Assembly: GCA_044508265.1 (NCBI GenBank)
Contig: JBIQIB010000003.1
Span: forward strand, 15,392-79,391
Length of the DNA stretch: 64,000 bases
Direction of reading: 5' to 3'
Origin: JAEZDP01 sp044508265
Lineage (GTDB): Bacteria > Acidobacteriota > Vicinamibacteria > Vicinamibacterales > Vicinamibacteraceae
The notes below the pieces were generated by a model. That model was not told the origin of the DNA. It was given only the letters and a program-made list of their open reading frames with translations, and made no database searches. This document shows, one piece after another, positions 1-12,610 of the stretch (position 1 is the stretch's first letter; every line of letters begins with the position of its first letter). Made by a program: the position numbers and the translations under genes.

Positions 1-2
1 TT

Positions 3-236
3 GCCGTCTGGTCGCCGGCGGTGATGCTCATACCGGCCGGTCGCGCGCTGGTCGCCTACCGGGACCGGCGCCGCGCCTGGTGGCACGCGCTGGGCTGGGT
101 CGCTGCCGGCGCGGTGTTCCTGCTCTCGGCACTCGGCTATCCGGTGCTCCGTGCCGACATCCTCTTTGCGCTCGCGTTCGTCGCCGCGGGCGTCTGGCTG
201 CTGTGGCGCCCGGCCGCGAAGGGGGGCGCGCGATGA
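3..236 (+). CDS. Membrane protein, 5'-truncated by window edge
   Basis: The reading frame is open to the left edge of the window, so only the last 77 or so residues are present; the GTG/ATG at 21/24 may be internal. The visible part has a basic loop (AYRDRRRAWW) followed by two hydrophobic segments, typical of a small inner-membrane protein with paired helices. Its stop overlaps the start of the next gene (ATGA, 233-236), so the two are probably translationally coupled with the LiaF-like and LytS/LytTR genes downstream. No family can be assigned from this fragment. Confidence 0.6.
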   Translation, partial: AVWSPAVMLIPAGRALVAYRDRRRAWWHALGWVAAGAVFLLSALGYPVLRADILFALAFVAAGVWLLWRPAAKGGAR

Positions 237-922
237 GCCGTCAGCGGCGGGGCCTGCCGCCGCAGACGCTCTTCGGCGGCCTCCTGCTCACGATAGGGCT
301 GCTGCTGTTCTTCCAGAACATCGGCTGGCTCGACGGGACCGTGTGGCGGTTCTGGCCGCTCGCCATCATCGCCGTCGGCGTGATCAAGGTGCTGAGTGCG
401 GCGCACAGCGTCGACCGGCTGCTCGGCTTCGGCCTCATCACCTTCGGTGCGCTGCGGATCGGGACCGCGCAGTTCGGCCTGGACGTCGGACCGCTCGACC
501 TGCTCTCGGCGGTGCTCGTGATCTTCGGTGCGGCGATTGCGTGGCGCGGCCTGCGCGGCCCGGGCTCCGAAGCCGCGTGGCGTCAGCAGTTCGGCGACAC
601 CGTGAGCGCGCTCGCCTTCATGGGCGGCTACGGGCCGCGGTCCACGTCGCAGTCGTTTGCCGGCGGCGACATCACCGCGTTCATGGGCGGCATCGAACTG
701 GACCTCCGCGGCTGCGACCTGCAGCAGCCCGCGGTCATCGACATCTTCGTCATGTGGGGCGGCGTCGAGATCCGGGTGCCGCGCGACTGGACCGTGGAGC
801 TGCGCGGCACGCCGATTCTCGCGGGCCTCGAAGACAAGACCGCGGCCCCGCCCGTACCCGGCGCCAAGCGGCTGGTCCTGCGCTGCGCCGTGCTCATGGG
901 CGGCATCGAAGTGAAGAACTGA
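233..922 (+). CDS. LiaF-like membrane protein (cell-wall stress sensor family)
   Basis: 229 residues. About four hydrophobic helices fill residues 13-112. They are followed by a soluble C-terminal domain with four repeats around an MGG or WGG core (FMGGYG, FMGGIELDL, MWGGVEIRV, LMGGIEVKN), the signature of the LiaF C-terminal domain (DUF2154 type). In Firmicutes LiaF restrains the LiaRS two-component system that answers cell-envelope damage. Here the partner downstream is a LytS/LytTR pair, so a role as a membrane regulator of that pair is inferred from position only. The ATG at 233 overlaps the preceding stop; the histidine kinase starts 5 bases after the stop. Confidence 0.8.
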   Translation: MSRQRRGLPPQTLFGGLLLTIGLLLFFQNIGWLDGTVWRFWPLAIIAVGVIKVLSAAHSVDRLLGFGLITFGALRIGTAQFGLDVGPLDLLSAVLVIFGAAIAWRGLRGPGSEAAWRQQFGDTVSALAFMGGYGPRSTSQSFAGGDITAFMGGIELDLRGCDLQQPAVIDIFVMWGGVEIRVPRDWTVELRGTPILAGLEDKTAAPPVPGAKRLVLRCAVLMGGIEVKN

Positions 923-927
923 GGCTG

Positions 928-2010
928 ATGCACCCGCTGTTCTCGCGATCGCTCGCCTTCGGCGCCTACATGCTCACGTGGGCGATGCTGGGCAACGCCC
1001 TGGCGCTGCTGCTCACGTGGCGCTACGTCGAGGTGCCGTGGATCGCCGCCGTCGTCGGCGTCACGCCGCTGGCCGTCTTCTACGGCGTGGCCTGCCTGGC
1101 CGCCTGGTTCGTCTGCCGGGCCTTTCCCGTGGACGGCACCGGGCGCCTGTGGACGGCCGTCCTGGCCCACTTGACGGCCGCCTCCGTGACCAGCGCCGTG
1201 TGGGTCGGCTTCGGCCTGTGGTGGCTGGTCGAGACGCAGGTCACGCTGCAGCTCGTCGCCGAGCCGCTGGTGCCGTCGGCCGTCGACGGCGTCGTCGTGT
1301 GGTTCGTCGCGGGCGTGGTGATTTTCCTGCTCTCGTCGGCGATTCATTACGTGTTCCTCGCCGTCGAGGCGTCGGCGCGGGCGCGGCGGCAGGCGCTCGA
1401 GTCGGCCGTGCTGGCGCGCGAGGCGGAGCTCCGGGCGCTGCGCGCGCAGGTGAATCCCCACTTCCTCTACAACAGCCTGCACTCGGTCGCCGCGCTCACC
1501 GCGCTGCGCCCCGACGAGGCGCGGCAGATGGCCATCGGCCTCGGCGAGTTCCTGCGCCAGAGCCTGGCCCTCGGGCGCGAACCTGTCGTCACGCTCGCGC
1601 AGGAGCTCGGCCTCGCACGCCAGTACCTGGCCATCGAACAGGTGCGATACGCCGAACGGCTGGACGTGAAGATCGACGCGAGCGACGAAGCCGCGGCCTG
1701 CCAGCTGCCGCCGCTGCTGCTGCAGCCGCTCATCGAGAACGCCATCACGCACGGCATCGCCGGCCTCGTCGAGGGCGGCACGATCAACGTCGTCGCGCAG
1801 GCAACGGCGGAGGGGTGCGAGGTCGTCGTCGACAACCCGTACGACCAGGACGAGCCACGCCGCGCCGGCACGGGCGTCGGCCTGGCCAACGTCCGGGCCC
1901 GCCTGCGCACCCACTTCGGCGAACGGGCGTCGCTGGCCGTCGACGACGCAGGCGGACGCTATCGTGTGTACGTGCGCTGGCCGCGCACCACAGGGACCGT
2001 GACGCCATGA
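928..2010 (+). CDS. LytS-type sensor histidine kinase
   Basis: 360 residues. The N-terminal half has about four transmembrane helices with no recognisable extracellular sensor domain. A short coiled stretch (about 145-170) leads to the His_kinase domain (PF06580 type) with the phosphoacceptor in VNPHFLYNS (His178). A GHKL ATPase domain follows with the N box LIENAITHG (Asn271) and a glycine-rich lid (GVGLANVRARL). This is the usual build of LytS/YehU kinases that phosphorylate LytTR regulators. The stop overlaps the regulator start by four bases (ATGA at 2007-2010), showing a coupled pair. Confidence 0.93.
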   Translation: MHPLFSRSLAFGAYMLTWAMLGNALALLLTWRYVEVPWIAAVVGVTPLAVFYGVACLAAWFVCRAFPVDGTGRLWTAVLAHLTAASVTSAVWVGFGLWWLVETQVTLQLVAEPLVPSAVDGVVVWFVAGVVIFLLSSAIHYVFLAVEASARARRQALESAVLAREAELRALRAQVNPHFLYNSLHSVAALTALRPDEARQMAIGLGEFLRQSLALGREPVVTLAQELGLARQYLAIEQVRYAERLDVKIDASDEAAACQLPPLLLQPLIENAITHGIAGLVEGGTINVVAQATAEGCEVVVDNPYDQDEPRRAGTGVGLANVRARLRTHFGERASLAVDDAGGRYRVYVRWPRTTGTVTP

Positions 2011-2762
2011 CACAGGACGCCGCATCACTCCGGGTACTCATCGTGGACGACGAGCCGCTCGCGCGGCAGGTGGCGCGCCAGTATGCGGAAGCCGTTCCCG
2101 GCGTGGACGTGGTGGGCGAGTGCGCCAACGGCTATGAAGCGGTCAGGGCGGTGAGCGACACGGTGCCGGACGTCATCGTGCTGGACGTGCAGATGCCCAA
2201 GCTCAGCGGATTCGACGTCCTCGAGCTGATTGGTGGCGGGCCGGCCGTGATCTTCGCGACGGCGCACGACGAGTTCGCGCTGAAGGCGTTCGACGTCCAT
2301 GCGGTGGACTACCTGCTCAAGCCCTTCAGCCAGGAGCGGATGGCCGAGGCGCTCGAGCGCGCGCGCGGCCGGCTCACGGCGTCGGCGGCCAGGGCGACGA
2401 TCGCGCTGCGCGATGCACTGCGCCAGGTACGCGTGGAGCGCGTGCTGGTGCGCGACGGCTCGCGCGTCCACATCGTGCCGACCGACCGCCTCGACTACGT
2501 GCAGGCGCAGGACGACTACGTGATGCTGCATGCGGGCGAGCGCGCGCTGCTCAAGGAGCAGCCCCTCTCGAGCCTCGAAGCCCAGCTCGACCCGGCGAGC
2601 TTCGTGCGCATCCACCGCTCGTACCTGATCAACATCGCGCGCCTCGAGCGGGTGGAACTCGAGGCCAAGGACCGCCGCGTCGCCGTCCTCACGACGGGTG
2701 CCCGGCTGCCCGTCAGCCGGTCGGGCCATCAGCGGCTCACCGAGGCGCTGCGGCAGGCGTAG
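2007..2762 (+). CDS. LytTR-family response regulator
   Basis: 251 residues. The receiver domain spans residues 9-125, with acidic pocket residues in IVDDEPLAR, phosphoacceptor Asp60 in VLDVQMPK, the switch Thr in FATAHDEF and Lys in LLKPFS. A LytTR DNA-binding domain fills about 150-250 (YVQAQDDYVMLH, FVRIHRSYLIN). LytTR proteins bind paired direct repeats upstream of target promoters. This gene overlaps the kinase gene and is the last of the operon; 86 bases separate it from the next gene, which has its own promoter. Confidence 0.95.
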   Translation: MTQDAASLRVLIVDDEPLARQVARQYAEAVPGVDVVGECANGYEAVRAVSDTVPDVIVLDVQMPKLSGFDVLELIGGGPAVIFATAHDEFALKAFDVHAVDYLLKPFSQERMAEALERARGRLTASAARATIALRDALRQVRVERVLVRDGSRVHIVPTDRLDYVQAQDDYVMLHAGERALLKEQPLSSLEAQLDPASFVRIHRSYLINIARLERVELEAKDRRVAVLTTGARLPVSRSGHQRLTEALRQA

Positions 2763-2812
2763 GCGCGCGGGCGGCGGTTCGCGGTGCGCGGAGAGCAGCT
2801 TGCGGGTGCCTG

Positions 2813-2841
2813 TTGTATCTGTGAATCAATGCATGTAGATT
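2813..2841 (+). promoter_or_regulatory. Probable sigma-70 promoter of the ArsR-methyltransferase/metH operon
   Basis: TTGTAT (2813-2818), a 17-base spacer and TAGATT (2836-2841). The expected transcription start is within a base or two of the GTG at 2849, so the transcript would be leaderless or nearly so. The local sequence is unusually AT-rich for this genome. The spacer contains ATCAATGCATG and is a plausible autoregulatory operator region for the ArsR protein. Based on consensus match only. Confidence 0.55.
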
Positions 2842-2848
2842 TAGCTAT

Positions 2849-3807
2849 GTGAAGGCGCTGTCCGCGTTCTGCCGGCTCCTTGGCGACGACGTGAGGCTGC
2901 GTCTGTTGCGGCTGCTCGCGCGTGAGCAGCTCAACGTCAAGGAGCTGACCGCCATCCTCGGCATTGCGCAGTCGGGCGTCTCGCGGCATCTCGGACTGCT
3001 CCGCAAGAGCGGGATTGTCGAGGAGCGCCGCGAGGGCGGCTTTGCCTACTACTCGCTGCGCCCGCAGACGGATCCGGGCCTGCGCGGCGTCTGGGAGGCC
3101 CTCGAGCCGCGGCTCGTCGACGCGTCGGACGACCCGGAGCTGCGCGCCGACGACGCGCGGCTGCACGAGGTGCTGCGGCTGCGCAAGGAAGACTTCCTGG
3201 CGCATGGCAGTGGCGCGGGCCAGCTCGTGCCGGGCCGCAGCTGGGCGGCGTGGAGCCGTGCGCTCGGACACCTGCTGCCGCCGCTCGTCGTCGTGGACGC
3301 CGGCTGCGGCGAGGGCTACCTCACGGCCGAGACGGCTGCGTGGGCCGCCCATGTGGTGGCCGTCGACCGGTCGAAGGACATGCTGCGCCGGGCGCGCGAG
3401 CTTGCCCGCAGGCGGGGACTCGACAACATCACGTGGAAGGTCGGCGAGATCGAGCGTCTGCCCCTCGACGACGCCAGCGCCGACGTCGTGTTGCTTTCGC
3501 AGGCGCTGCACCACGCGGCCGACCCGGCGAAGGCGGTCGCGGAGGCCGTGCGGGTGGTGAAGCCGGGCGGCCGCGTGCTCGTGCTCGACCTGCGCGCGCA
3601 CGATCAGGAGTGGGTGAAGAGCCGTCTGGGCGACCAGTGGCTGGGTTTCAGCGACGACAGGCTCGACAGCCTGCTGTCGAACGCAGGGCTTGCCGAGGTG
3701 CGTGTCGAAGTGGGGGCCCGGCTCAAGGGCGACCCGTTCACCGTGCTGGTCGCCAGCGGCCGCAAGCCCGGGGGGCGTGCACGGCACGCCAGTCGAAGGA
3801 GTGAACC

Positions 3808-3811
<4 letters not shown>
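2849..3811 (+). CDS. ArsR-family regulator fused to SAM-dependent methyltransferase domain
   Basis: 320 residues. The N-terminal winged helix-turn-helix (about 3-75) carries ArsR-type recognition sequence SGVSRHLGLLRKSGIVEERR. A linker leads to a class I methyltransferase fold (about 140-265) with motif I VDAGCGEGY near residue 150, the acidic end of strand 2 in VAVDRSKDM and the post-motif ALHHAADP. The gene overlaps the metH start by four bases (ATGA, 3808-3811), so it is coupled to methionine synthase. Fusions of this build are known as methionine/SAM-cycle regulators of the SahR kind, in which the methyltransferase fold probably senses SAM or SAH; that role is inferred here. The GTG start is forced because the preceding ATG at 2847 meets a stop at once. 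A paralogue lies at 8487-9425. Confidence 0.85.
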
Positions 3812-7503
<3,692 letters not shown>

Positions 7504-7509
7504 CCGGCC

Positions 7510-7531
7510 AAGTCATCTGCACCGCTGACTT
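7510..7531. promoter_or_regulatory. Perfect inverted repeat, candidate enhancer for the sigma-54 promoter
   Basis: AAGTCA, ten bases, TGACTT: a perfect 6-bp dyad with one-turn half-site spacing, 82 bases upstream of the -24 element at 7614. That is the position and shape expected for a dimeric bacterial enhancer-binding protein (NtrC/PrsR type). The binding protein is not encoded in this window. The assignment is inferred from geometry. Confidence 0.45.
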
Positions 7532-7613
7532 TGTCCCCCGGTTCGGGTACCCATTGCTCAGTTGGTTGCCGGGTAGCCGCCTTCTCAAGCACGTATTCAT
7601 GGCGTCCCTGCCA

Positions 7614-7629
7614 TGGCACAGCCGTTGCT
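7614..7629 (+). promoter_or_regulatory. Sigma-54 (RpoN) -24/-12 promoter of the PEP-CTERM gene
   Basis: TGGCACAGCCGTTGCT matches the RpoN consensus TGGCAC-N5-TTGCW at every fixed position, with GG and GC at the correct 10-base interval. The start of transcription would be near 7640, about 40 bases before the GTG at 7682. PEP-CTERM genes in other bacteria are known to be RpoN-dependent through the PrsK/PrsR pair, which agrees with this arrangement. Confidence 0.75.
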
Positions 7630-7681
7630 TTAAGCTCTGCCATTGGCAGCGGGCCATGGTACCCGCGGGAGGCAAGTAACT

Positions 7682-8353
7682 GTGTACAAATCCTTCATGA
7701 AGTTCTGCGTCGTCGCCCTGGGCGCGATGGCGATTGTCGGGCAGCCGGCGCAGGCGATGGCAGCTCCGGTCAGCGCGTTCGAGATCATCGGCGACGGCTG
7801 GATTCCGGAACTGGTCACCGGTGAGCCCGACGTCTGGCGGTGGCGGGTCAGCCCCGACACGGACGAGTTCACCAGCAATTCGTCTGCAGTCCGGAGTGAG
7901 AACAACGTCAGCGACAGCTTCGGCGAGATCAGCGGTCGTGACGTCTCGTACACCCACGACCTGACCTGGCTGGCGCCGCCGGCCTCGTCGTTCGTCAACG
8001 CTCGCCTCACGATTTTCGCCGCCGGGCCGCTGTCGGGCGACGACAACGTGTACGTGTCGAAGAACCTCGATTTCAGCCTGGGTGAGCTCGGCTCGCTGGG
8101 GTTCTTCGGGGAGACCTTCAGCGATGGGTTCCTGACCGCGACGCTCAACGAAGGCGGCCTGCTGAACGTGTTCATCAACAAGAACGAGGGCGCGGCCATC
8201 AACTGGAACGTCTTCACGGTGGTTGGGTCCAAGCTGTACGTGGAGTACGAGCCGCTCGTCACCGGCGGCGACCCGGTGCCGGAGCCGACGACGCTCCTGC
8301 TGCTCGGCGCGGGCCTGATGGGCGGTGCGCTGCGCCTGCGGCGCCGGTCGTAG
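7682..8353 (+). CDS. PEP-CTERM sorting-domain protein
   Basis: 223 residues. An N-terminal signal peptide (hydrophobic about 7-20, likely cleavage near AMAA) is followed by a secreted beta-rich region without a recognised domain. The C-terminal 25 residues are a classical PEP-CTERM tail: VPEPTT, a hydrophobic helix LLLLGAGLMGGAL and a basic end RLRRRS. Such proteins are cut by exosortase and go to the outer surface or exopolysaccharide matrix. The GTG at 7682 is chosen because GGGAGG at 7667-7672 lies nine bases before it; the ATG at 7697 is 24 bases away. It stands alone between metH and the second ArsR gene, with its own sigma-54 promoter and strong terminator. Confidence 0.9.
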   Translation: MYKSFMKFCVVALGAMAIVGQPAQAMAAPVSAFEIIGDGWIPELVTGEPDVWRWRVSPDTDEFTSNSSAVRSENNVSDSFGEISGRDVSYTHDLTWLAPPASSFVNARLTIFAAGPLSGDDNVYVSKNLDFSLGELGSLGFFGETFSDGFLTATLNEGGLLNVFINKNEGAAINWNVFTVVGSKLYVEYEPLVTGGDPVPEPTTLLLLGAGLMGGALRLRRRS

Positions 8354-8380
8354 TCGGCAGTTCGTTCCGCGCAGGACCGA

Positions 8381-8417
8381 GAGGCTGGAGGGCGTTTCCT
8401 CCAGCCTCTTTTTCTTT
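8381..8417 (+). terminator. Rho-independent terminator after the PEP-CTERM gene
   Basis: An 11-bp perfect GC-rich stem (GAGGCTGGAGG / CCTCCAGCCTC), a 6-base loop, then TTTTTCTTT. A textbook intrinsic terminator, 28 bases after the stop. It isolates the sigma-54-driven gene from the housekeeping promoter downstream. Confidence 0.95.
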
Positions 8418-8440
8418 GTCGGCGCCCATCGAATTCCGCG

Positions 8441-8469
8441 TTGACGCGCATCGCTCACCTCGCTATACT
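8441..8469 (+). promoter_or_regulatory. Strong sigma-70 promoter of the second ArsR-methyltransferase gene
   Basis: TTGACG (8441-8446), exactly 17 bases, TATACT (8464-8469). This is the closest consensus promoter in the window. The start site would fall near 8476, leaving a leader of only about ten bases before the ATG at 8487. An inverted repeat TCGCT (8460-8464) / AGCGA (8483-8487) brackets the -10 and start region, with the 8-bp palindrome ATCCGGAT between its arms, so autorepression by the ArsR protein is plausible. Confidence 0.75.
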
Positions 8470-8486
8470 TCCATCCGGATAGAGCG

Positions 8487-9425
8487 ATGAACCAGCTCGG
8501 CAATCCGGTGCTCGCACACCTGAACGTCCTTGGCGACCCGCTTCGCGCGAGGCTGCTGCTCGTGCTCGACGGCCAGACGCTGTCGGTCGGGGAGCTGTGC
8601 GACATCCTCCAGTTGCCGCAGTCCACCGTCAGCCGCCACCTGAAGACGCTGGTCGCGGGCGGGTGGGCGCACGCACGGCGCGAAGGCACGAGCCGTCTCT
8701 ATGCGCTCAGCGCCGACGAGCTCGACGCCCCGGCGGCGGAGCTCTGGCGCCTCGTGAAGGGGCAGCTGCTCGAGACGCCCGGCGTGGCGCAGGATCAGGC
8801 ACGGCTCGCGCGCGTCCTCGCGGAGCGGCGGGCGCGGTCGGCCGACTACTTCTCACGGTCGGCGGGGCAGTGGGACGCGGTCCGCGACGAGCTGTTCGGC
8901 GAGACGTTCCATCTCGCCGGGCTGCTGGCGGTCCTGGACCCTGCGGCCGTCGTGGCCGATCTCGGCTGCGGCACGGGCCGCACGGCTGCGGCTGTCGCGC
9001 CGTTCGTCTCCCGGGTCATCGCCGTCGACGCCTCGCGCGAGATGCTCGAGGCGGCAGGCACGCGGCTGACGTCGCATCGCAACGTGGAGATGCGCGAGGG
9101 CACGCTCGAGGCGGTGCCGATTGCCGATGCCGCCGTCGATCTCGCGCTGCTCGTGCTGGTGCTGCATCACGTCAGCGATCCCTCACGGATCCTGCGTGAG
9201 GCGCGGCGCGTCGTCCGTCCGGGGGGCACCGTCCTGGTGCTCGACATGCAGGCCCACGATCGCGAGGAGTACCGCGCGCAGATGGGGCACGTGTGGCTGG
9301 GATTCACCGAGGCGGAGATCCGCCGGCGGCTGTCGGCCGCCGGTTTCCCGGAGGCGCGCGTCGTGGGGCTGCCTCCGGCCCCCAACGTGCGCGGCCCGGC
9401 CCTTTTCGTCGCGCGCGGTTGGTAA
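8487..9425 (+). CDS. ArsR-family regulator fused to SAM-dependent methyltransferase domain (second copy)
   Basis: 312 residues and a clear paralogue of the protein at 2849-3811. The N-terminal ArsR winged helix (about 5-75; STVSRHLKTLVAGGWAHAR) is joined to a class I methyltransferase domain (about 145-260) with motif I VADLGCGTGR and VIAVDASREML. Both paralogues share a distinctive later block, VLDxxAHDxE followed by WLGF. The next gene is ahcY, which breaks down S-adenosylhomocysteine, so each copy precedes one enzyme of the methyl cycle. Regulation by SAM or SAH is inferred. It has its own strong promoter; an array of four hairpin repeats separates it from ahcY. Confidence 0.85.
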   Translation: MNQLGNPVLAHLNVLGDPLRARLLLVLDGQTLSVGELCDILQLPQSTVSRHLKTLVAGGWAHARREGTSRLYALSADELDAPAAELWRLVKGQLLETPGVAQDQARLARVLAERRARSADYFSRSAGQWDAVRDELFGETFHLAGLLAVLDPAAVVADLGCGTGRTAAAVAPFVSRVIAVDASREMLEAAGTRLTSHRNVEMREGTLEAVPIADAAVDLALLVLVLHHVSDPSRILREARRVVRPGGTVLVLDMQAHDREEYRAQMGHVWLGFTEAEIRRRLSAAGFPEARVVGLPPAPNVRGPALFVARGW

Positions 9426-9436
9426 TGAACGTCGTT

Positions 9437-9571
9437 GGTAGGGACGGCCCCCCGGGCCGTCCGTGAGGTGTGTGGTAGGGACGGCCCCCCGGGCCGTCCG
9501 TGAGTGTGGTAGGGACGGCTCTCCGAGCCGTCCGTGAAGACGTGGTAGGGACGGCCCGCCGGGCCGTCCAT
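9437..9571 (+). repeat. Array of four palindromic GGTAGGGACGG elements
   Basis: Four copies start at 9437, 9474, 9508 and 9544 (period 34-37). Each is GGTAG plus a perfect 9-bp stem and a 3-base loop: hairpins 9442-9462, 9479-9499, 9513-9533 and 9549-9569. Loops are CCC, CCC, TCC and GCC. Copy 3 has stem pair T-A where the others have C-G, a compensatory change. The array starts 11 bases after the stop of the ArsR-methyltransferase gene and ends 43 bases before ahcY. The same element occurs at five other places in the window. Confidence 0.95.
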
Positions 9572-9614
9572 CAAACAGCGCGACACTGACGCCGCGCCAG
9601 AGGAGCAGGCACGC

Positions 9615-11117
<1,503 letters not shown>

Positions 11118-11126
11118 GACACGCGG

Positions 11127-11159
11127 CGCGGGCCCCGTCGGCGACGGGGCCCGCGTTCT
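11127..11159 (+). terminator. Hairpin terminator after ahcY
   Basis: A perfect 13-bp stem (11127-11139 / 11143-11155) with a GGC loop, followed by only a short TTCT tail. The stem is very stable and starts 10 bases after the ahcY stop, so transcription termination or 3' protection is likely. Confidence 0.75.
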
Positions 11160-11177
11160 GCTCACGGCAGGCGGCGG

Positions 11178-11254
11178 ACCGCTGGCCGCTTACCGCTCGC
11201 GGCGGGCCGCTCACCGCGGACCGCCTTCCGCTTACTGCTTGCCGCGTACCGCGG
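11178..11254. repeat. Degenerate heptamer tandem repeat
   Basis: Eleven consecutive 7-base units fit the consensus RCCGCTT/C without a phase break (ACCGCTG, GCCGCTT, ACCGCTC, GCGGCGG, GCCGCTC, ACCGCGG, ACCGCCT, TCCGCTT, ACTGCTT, GCCGCGT, ACCGCGG). It fills most of the 185-base space between ahcY and the GntP gene. No function can be read from it. Confidence 0.75.
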
Positions 11255-11302
11255 GCGTGCGCCTCACGGCGTATGGCTGTGCTGCGCGTATGATGATGGC
11301 CC

Positions 11303-12610
11303 ATGCCAATCGCCATCGCGGGCCTGGGCATCGTCGTCCTCGTCGCGCTCATCGCCTGGGCGCGCCTGACCCCGTTCCTCAGCTTCCTCGTCGTCTCTAT
11401 CGGTCTGGGCCTGGCGCTGGGGCTGTCGCCGCTCGAGGTGTCGGCCTCGGTGACGCGCGGCCTGGGTGACACGCTCGGCTCGCTCGTCCTCGTCATCGGC
11501 CTCGGCGCCATGCTGGGCAAGGTCGTGGCCGAGAGCGGCGCCGCGCAGCGCATCGCCACCTCCCTGATGTCGCTGGCCGGGGCGCGCCGCGTCCACTGGG
11601 CGCTGATGGTGACCGGCTTCATCATCGGCCTGCCGCTGTTCTTCTCGGTCGGCTTCGTGCTGCTCATCCCGATCATCTTCGGCGTGGCGTCGCAGTTCCG
11701 GCTGCCACCGGTGTTCGTGGGGCTGCCGGCCGTGGCGGCGCTGTCCGTCACGCACGGCTACCTGCCGCCGCATCCGGGACCGGCCGCGCTCGTCCAGCAG
11801 TTCGGCGGCGACATGGGACGCACGCTGCTCCTCGGCACCGTCGTCGCCATCCCGGCGATCGTGCTTGGCGGACCGTTGCTGGCGCGTTTCGTCAGGCACA
11901 TCGACAGGGCGCCGCTGGCGGCGTTCACGGCCGACACCCGCGTCGAGGCGTCGCTGCCGCCGCTCGGGGCCAGCCTGATCTGCGCCGTCCTGCCCGTGGC
12001 GCTGCTGACGGCCGGCACCATGCTGCGGTCGGCAGGGCTTGCCGGCACCAGCGTGTGGCTCGACCTCGCGTCGGATCCTGCCCTCGCCCTGCTGGCCGGC
12101 GTGCTGCTGGCCGTGGGCTGGCTCGGCGTGGGCCAGGGCTACACGTTCCCGGTCGTCATGCGATGGTGCGAGCAGGCGCTGACCGACGTGGCGCTGATCC
12201 TGCTCATCGTCGGCGGGGCAGGGGCGTTCAAGCAGGTGCTTACCGATGGCGGCGCGAGCGTGGCCATCGCGTCGGCGCTCGAGTCACTCGCCGCGCCGCC
12301 GCTCGTCCTGGCCTGGGCGATGGCCGTCCTGGTGCGGGTGTGCGTCGGCTCCGCCACCGTCGCCGCCCTGACGACCGCCGGCCTCATCGCGCCGCTCGTC
12401 GCGCGGCAGGGCGTCGACCCCGACCTGCTCGTGCTGAGCATCGGCGCCGGCAGCCTGGCGCTGTCGCACGTCAACGACGGCGGGTTCTGGATCTTCAAGG
12501 AGTACTTCAACCTCACGCTCGCCGAGACCCTGCAGACGTGGACGGTCATGGAGACGATCGTCGCTGTCGTCGGCCTGCTCGGCGTGCTGGCCCTCGATGC
12601 CGTCCTGTAG
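11303..12610 (+). CDS. GntP-family permease (gluconate/organic acid:H+ symporter)
   Basis: 435 residues with about 12 hydrophobic segments throughout. Family hallmarks are the GLGAMLGKVVAESGAAQRIA block after helix 3, SVTHGYLPPHPGP in the middle and SHVNDGGFWIFKEYF near the C-terminus. GntP proteins import gluconate, idonate or related hydroxy acids with protons; the substrate here is unknown because no sugar-acid genes are adjacent. Its 3' end is overlapped on the other strand by the peptidase gene. Confidence 0.92.
   Translation: MPIAIAGLGIVVLVALIAWARLTPFLSFLVVSIGLGLALGLSPLEVSASVTRGLGDTLGSLVLVIGLGAMLGKVVAESGAAQRIATSLMSLAGARRVHWALMVTGFIIGLPLFFSVGFVLLIPIIFGVASQFRLPPVFVGLPAVAALSVTHGYLPPHPGPAALVQQFGGDMGRTLLLGTVVAIPAIVLGGPLLARFVRHIDRAPLAAFTADTRVEASLPPLGASLICAVLPVALLTAGTMLRSAGLAGTSVWLDLASDPALALLAGVLLAVGWLGVGQGYTFPVVMRWCEQALTDVALILLIVGGAGAFKQVLTDGGASVAIASALESLAAPPLVLAWAMAVLVRVCVGSATVAALTTAGLIAPLVARQGVDPDLLVLSIGAGSLALSHVNDGGFWIFKEYFNLTLAETLQTWTVMETIVAVVGLLGVLALDAVL

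Noticed and set aside
2763..2848. Cobalamin or SAM riboswitch upstream of the metH operon
   Set aside because: The space is only 86 bases, holds a promoter close to the start codon and shows no B12-box or SAM-aptamer features.
9437..9571. CRISPR array
   Set aside because: Four repeats at 34-37 base spacing look array-like, but the spacers are only about 8-11 bases, the repeat itself is the hairpin, the same element is scattered singly elsewhere, and no cas genes are present.
9572..9614. SAH riboswitch before ahcY
   Set aside because: Only about 43 bases remain after the hairpin array and no aptamer-like fold or conserved core was seen.
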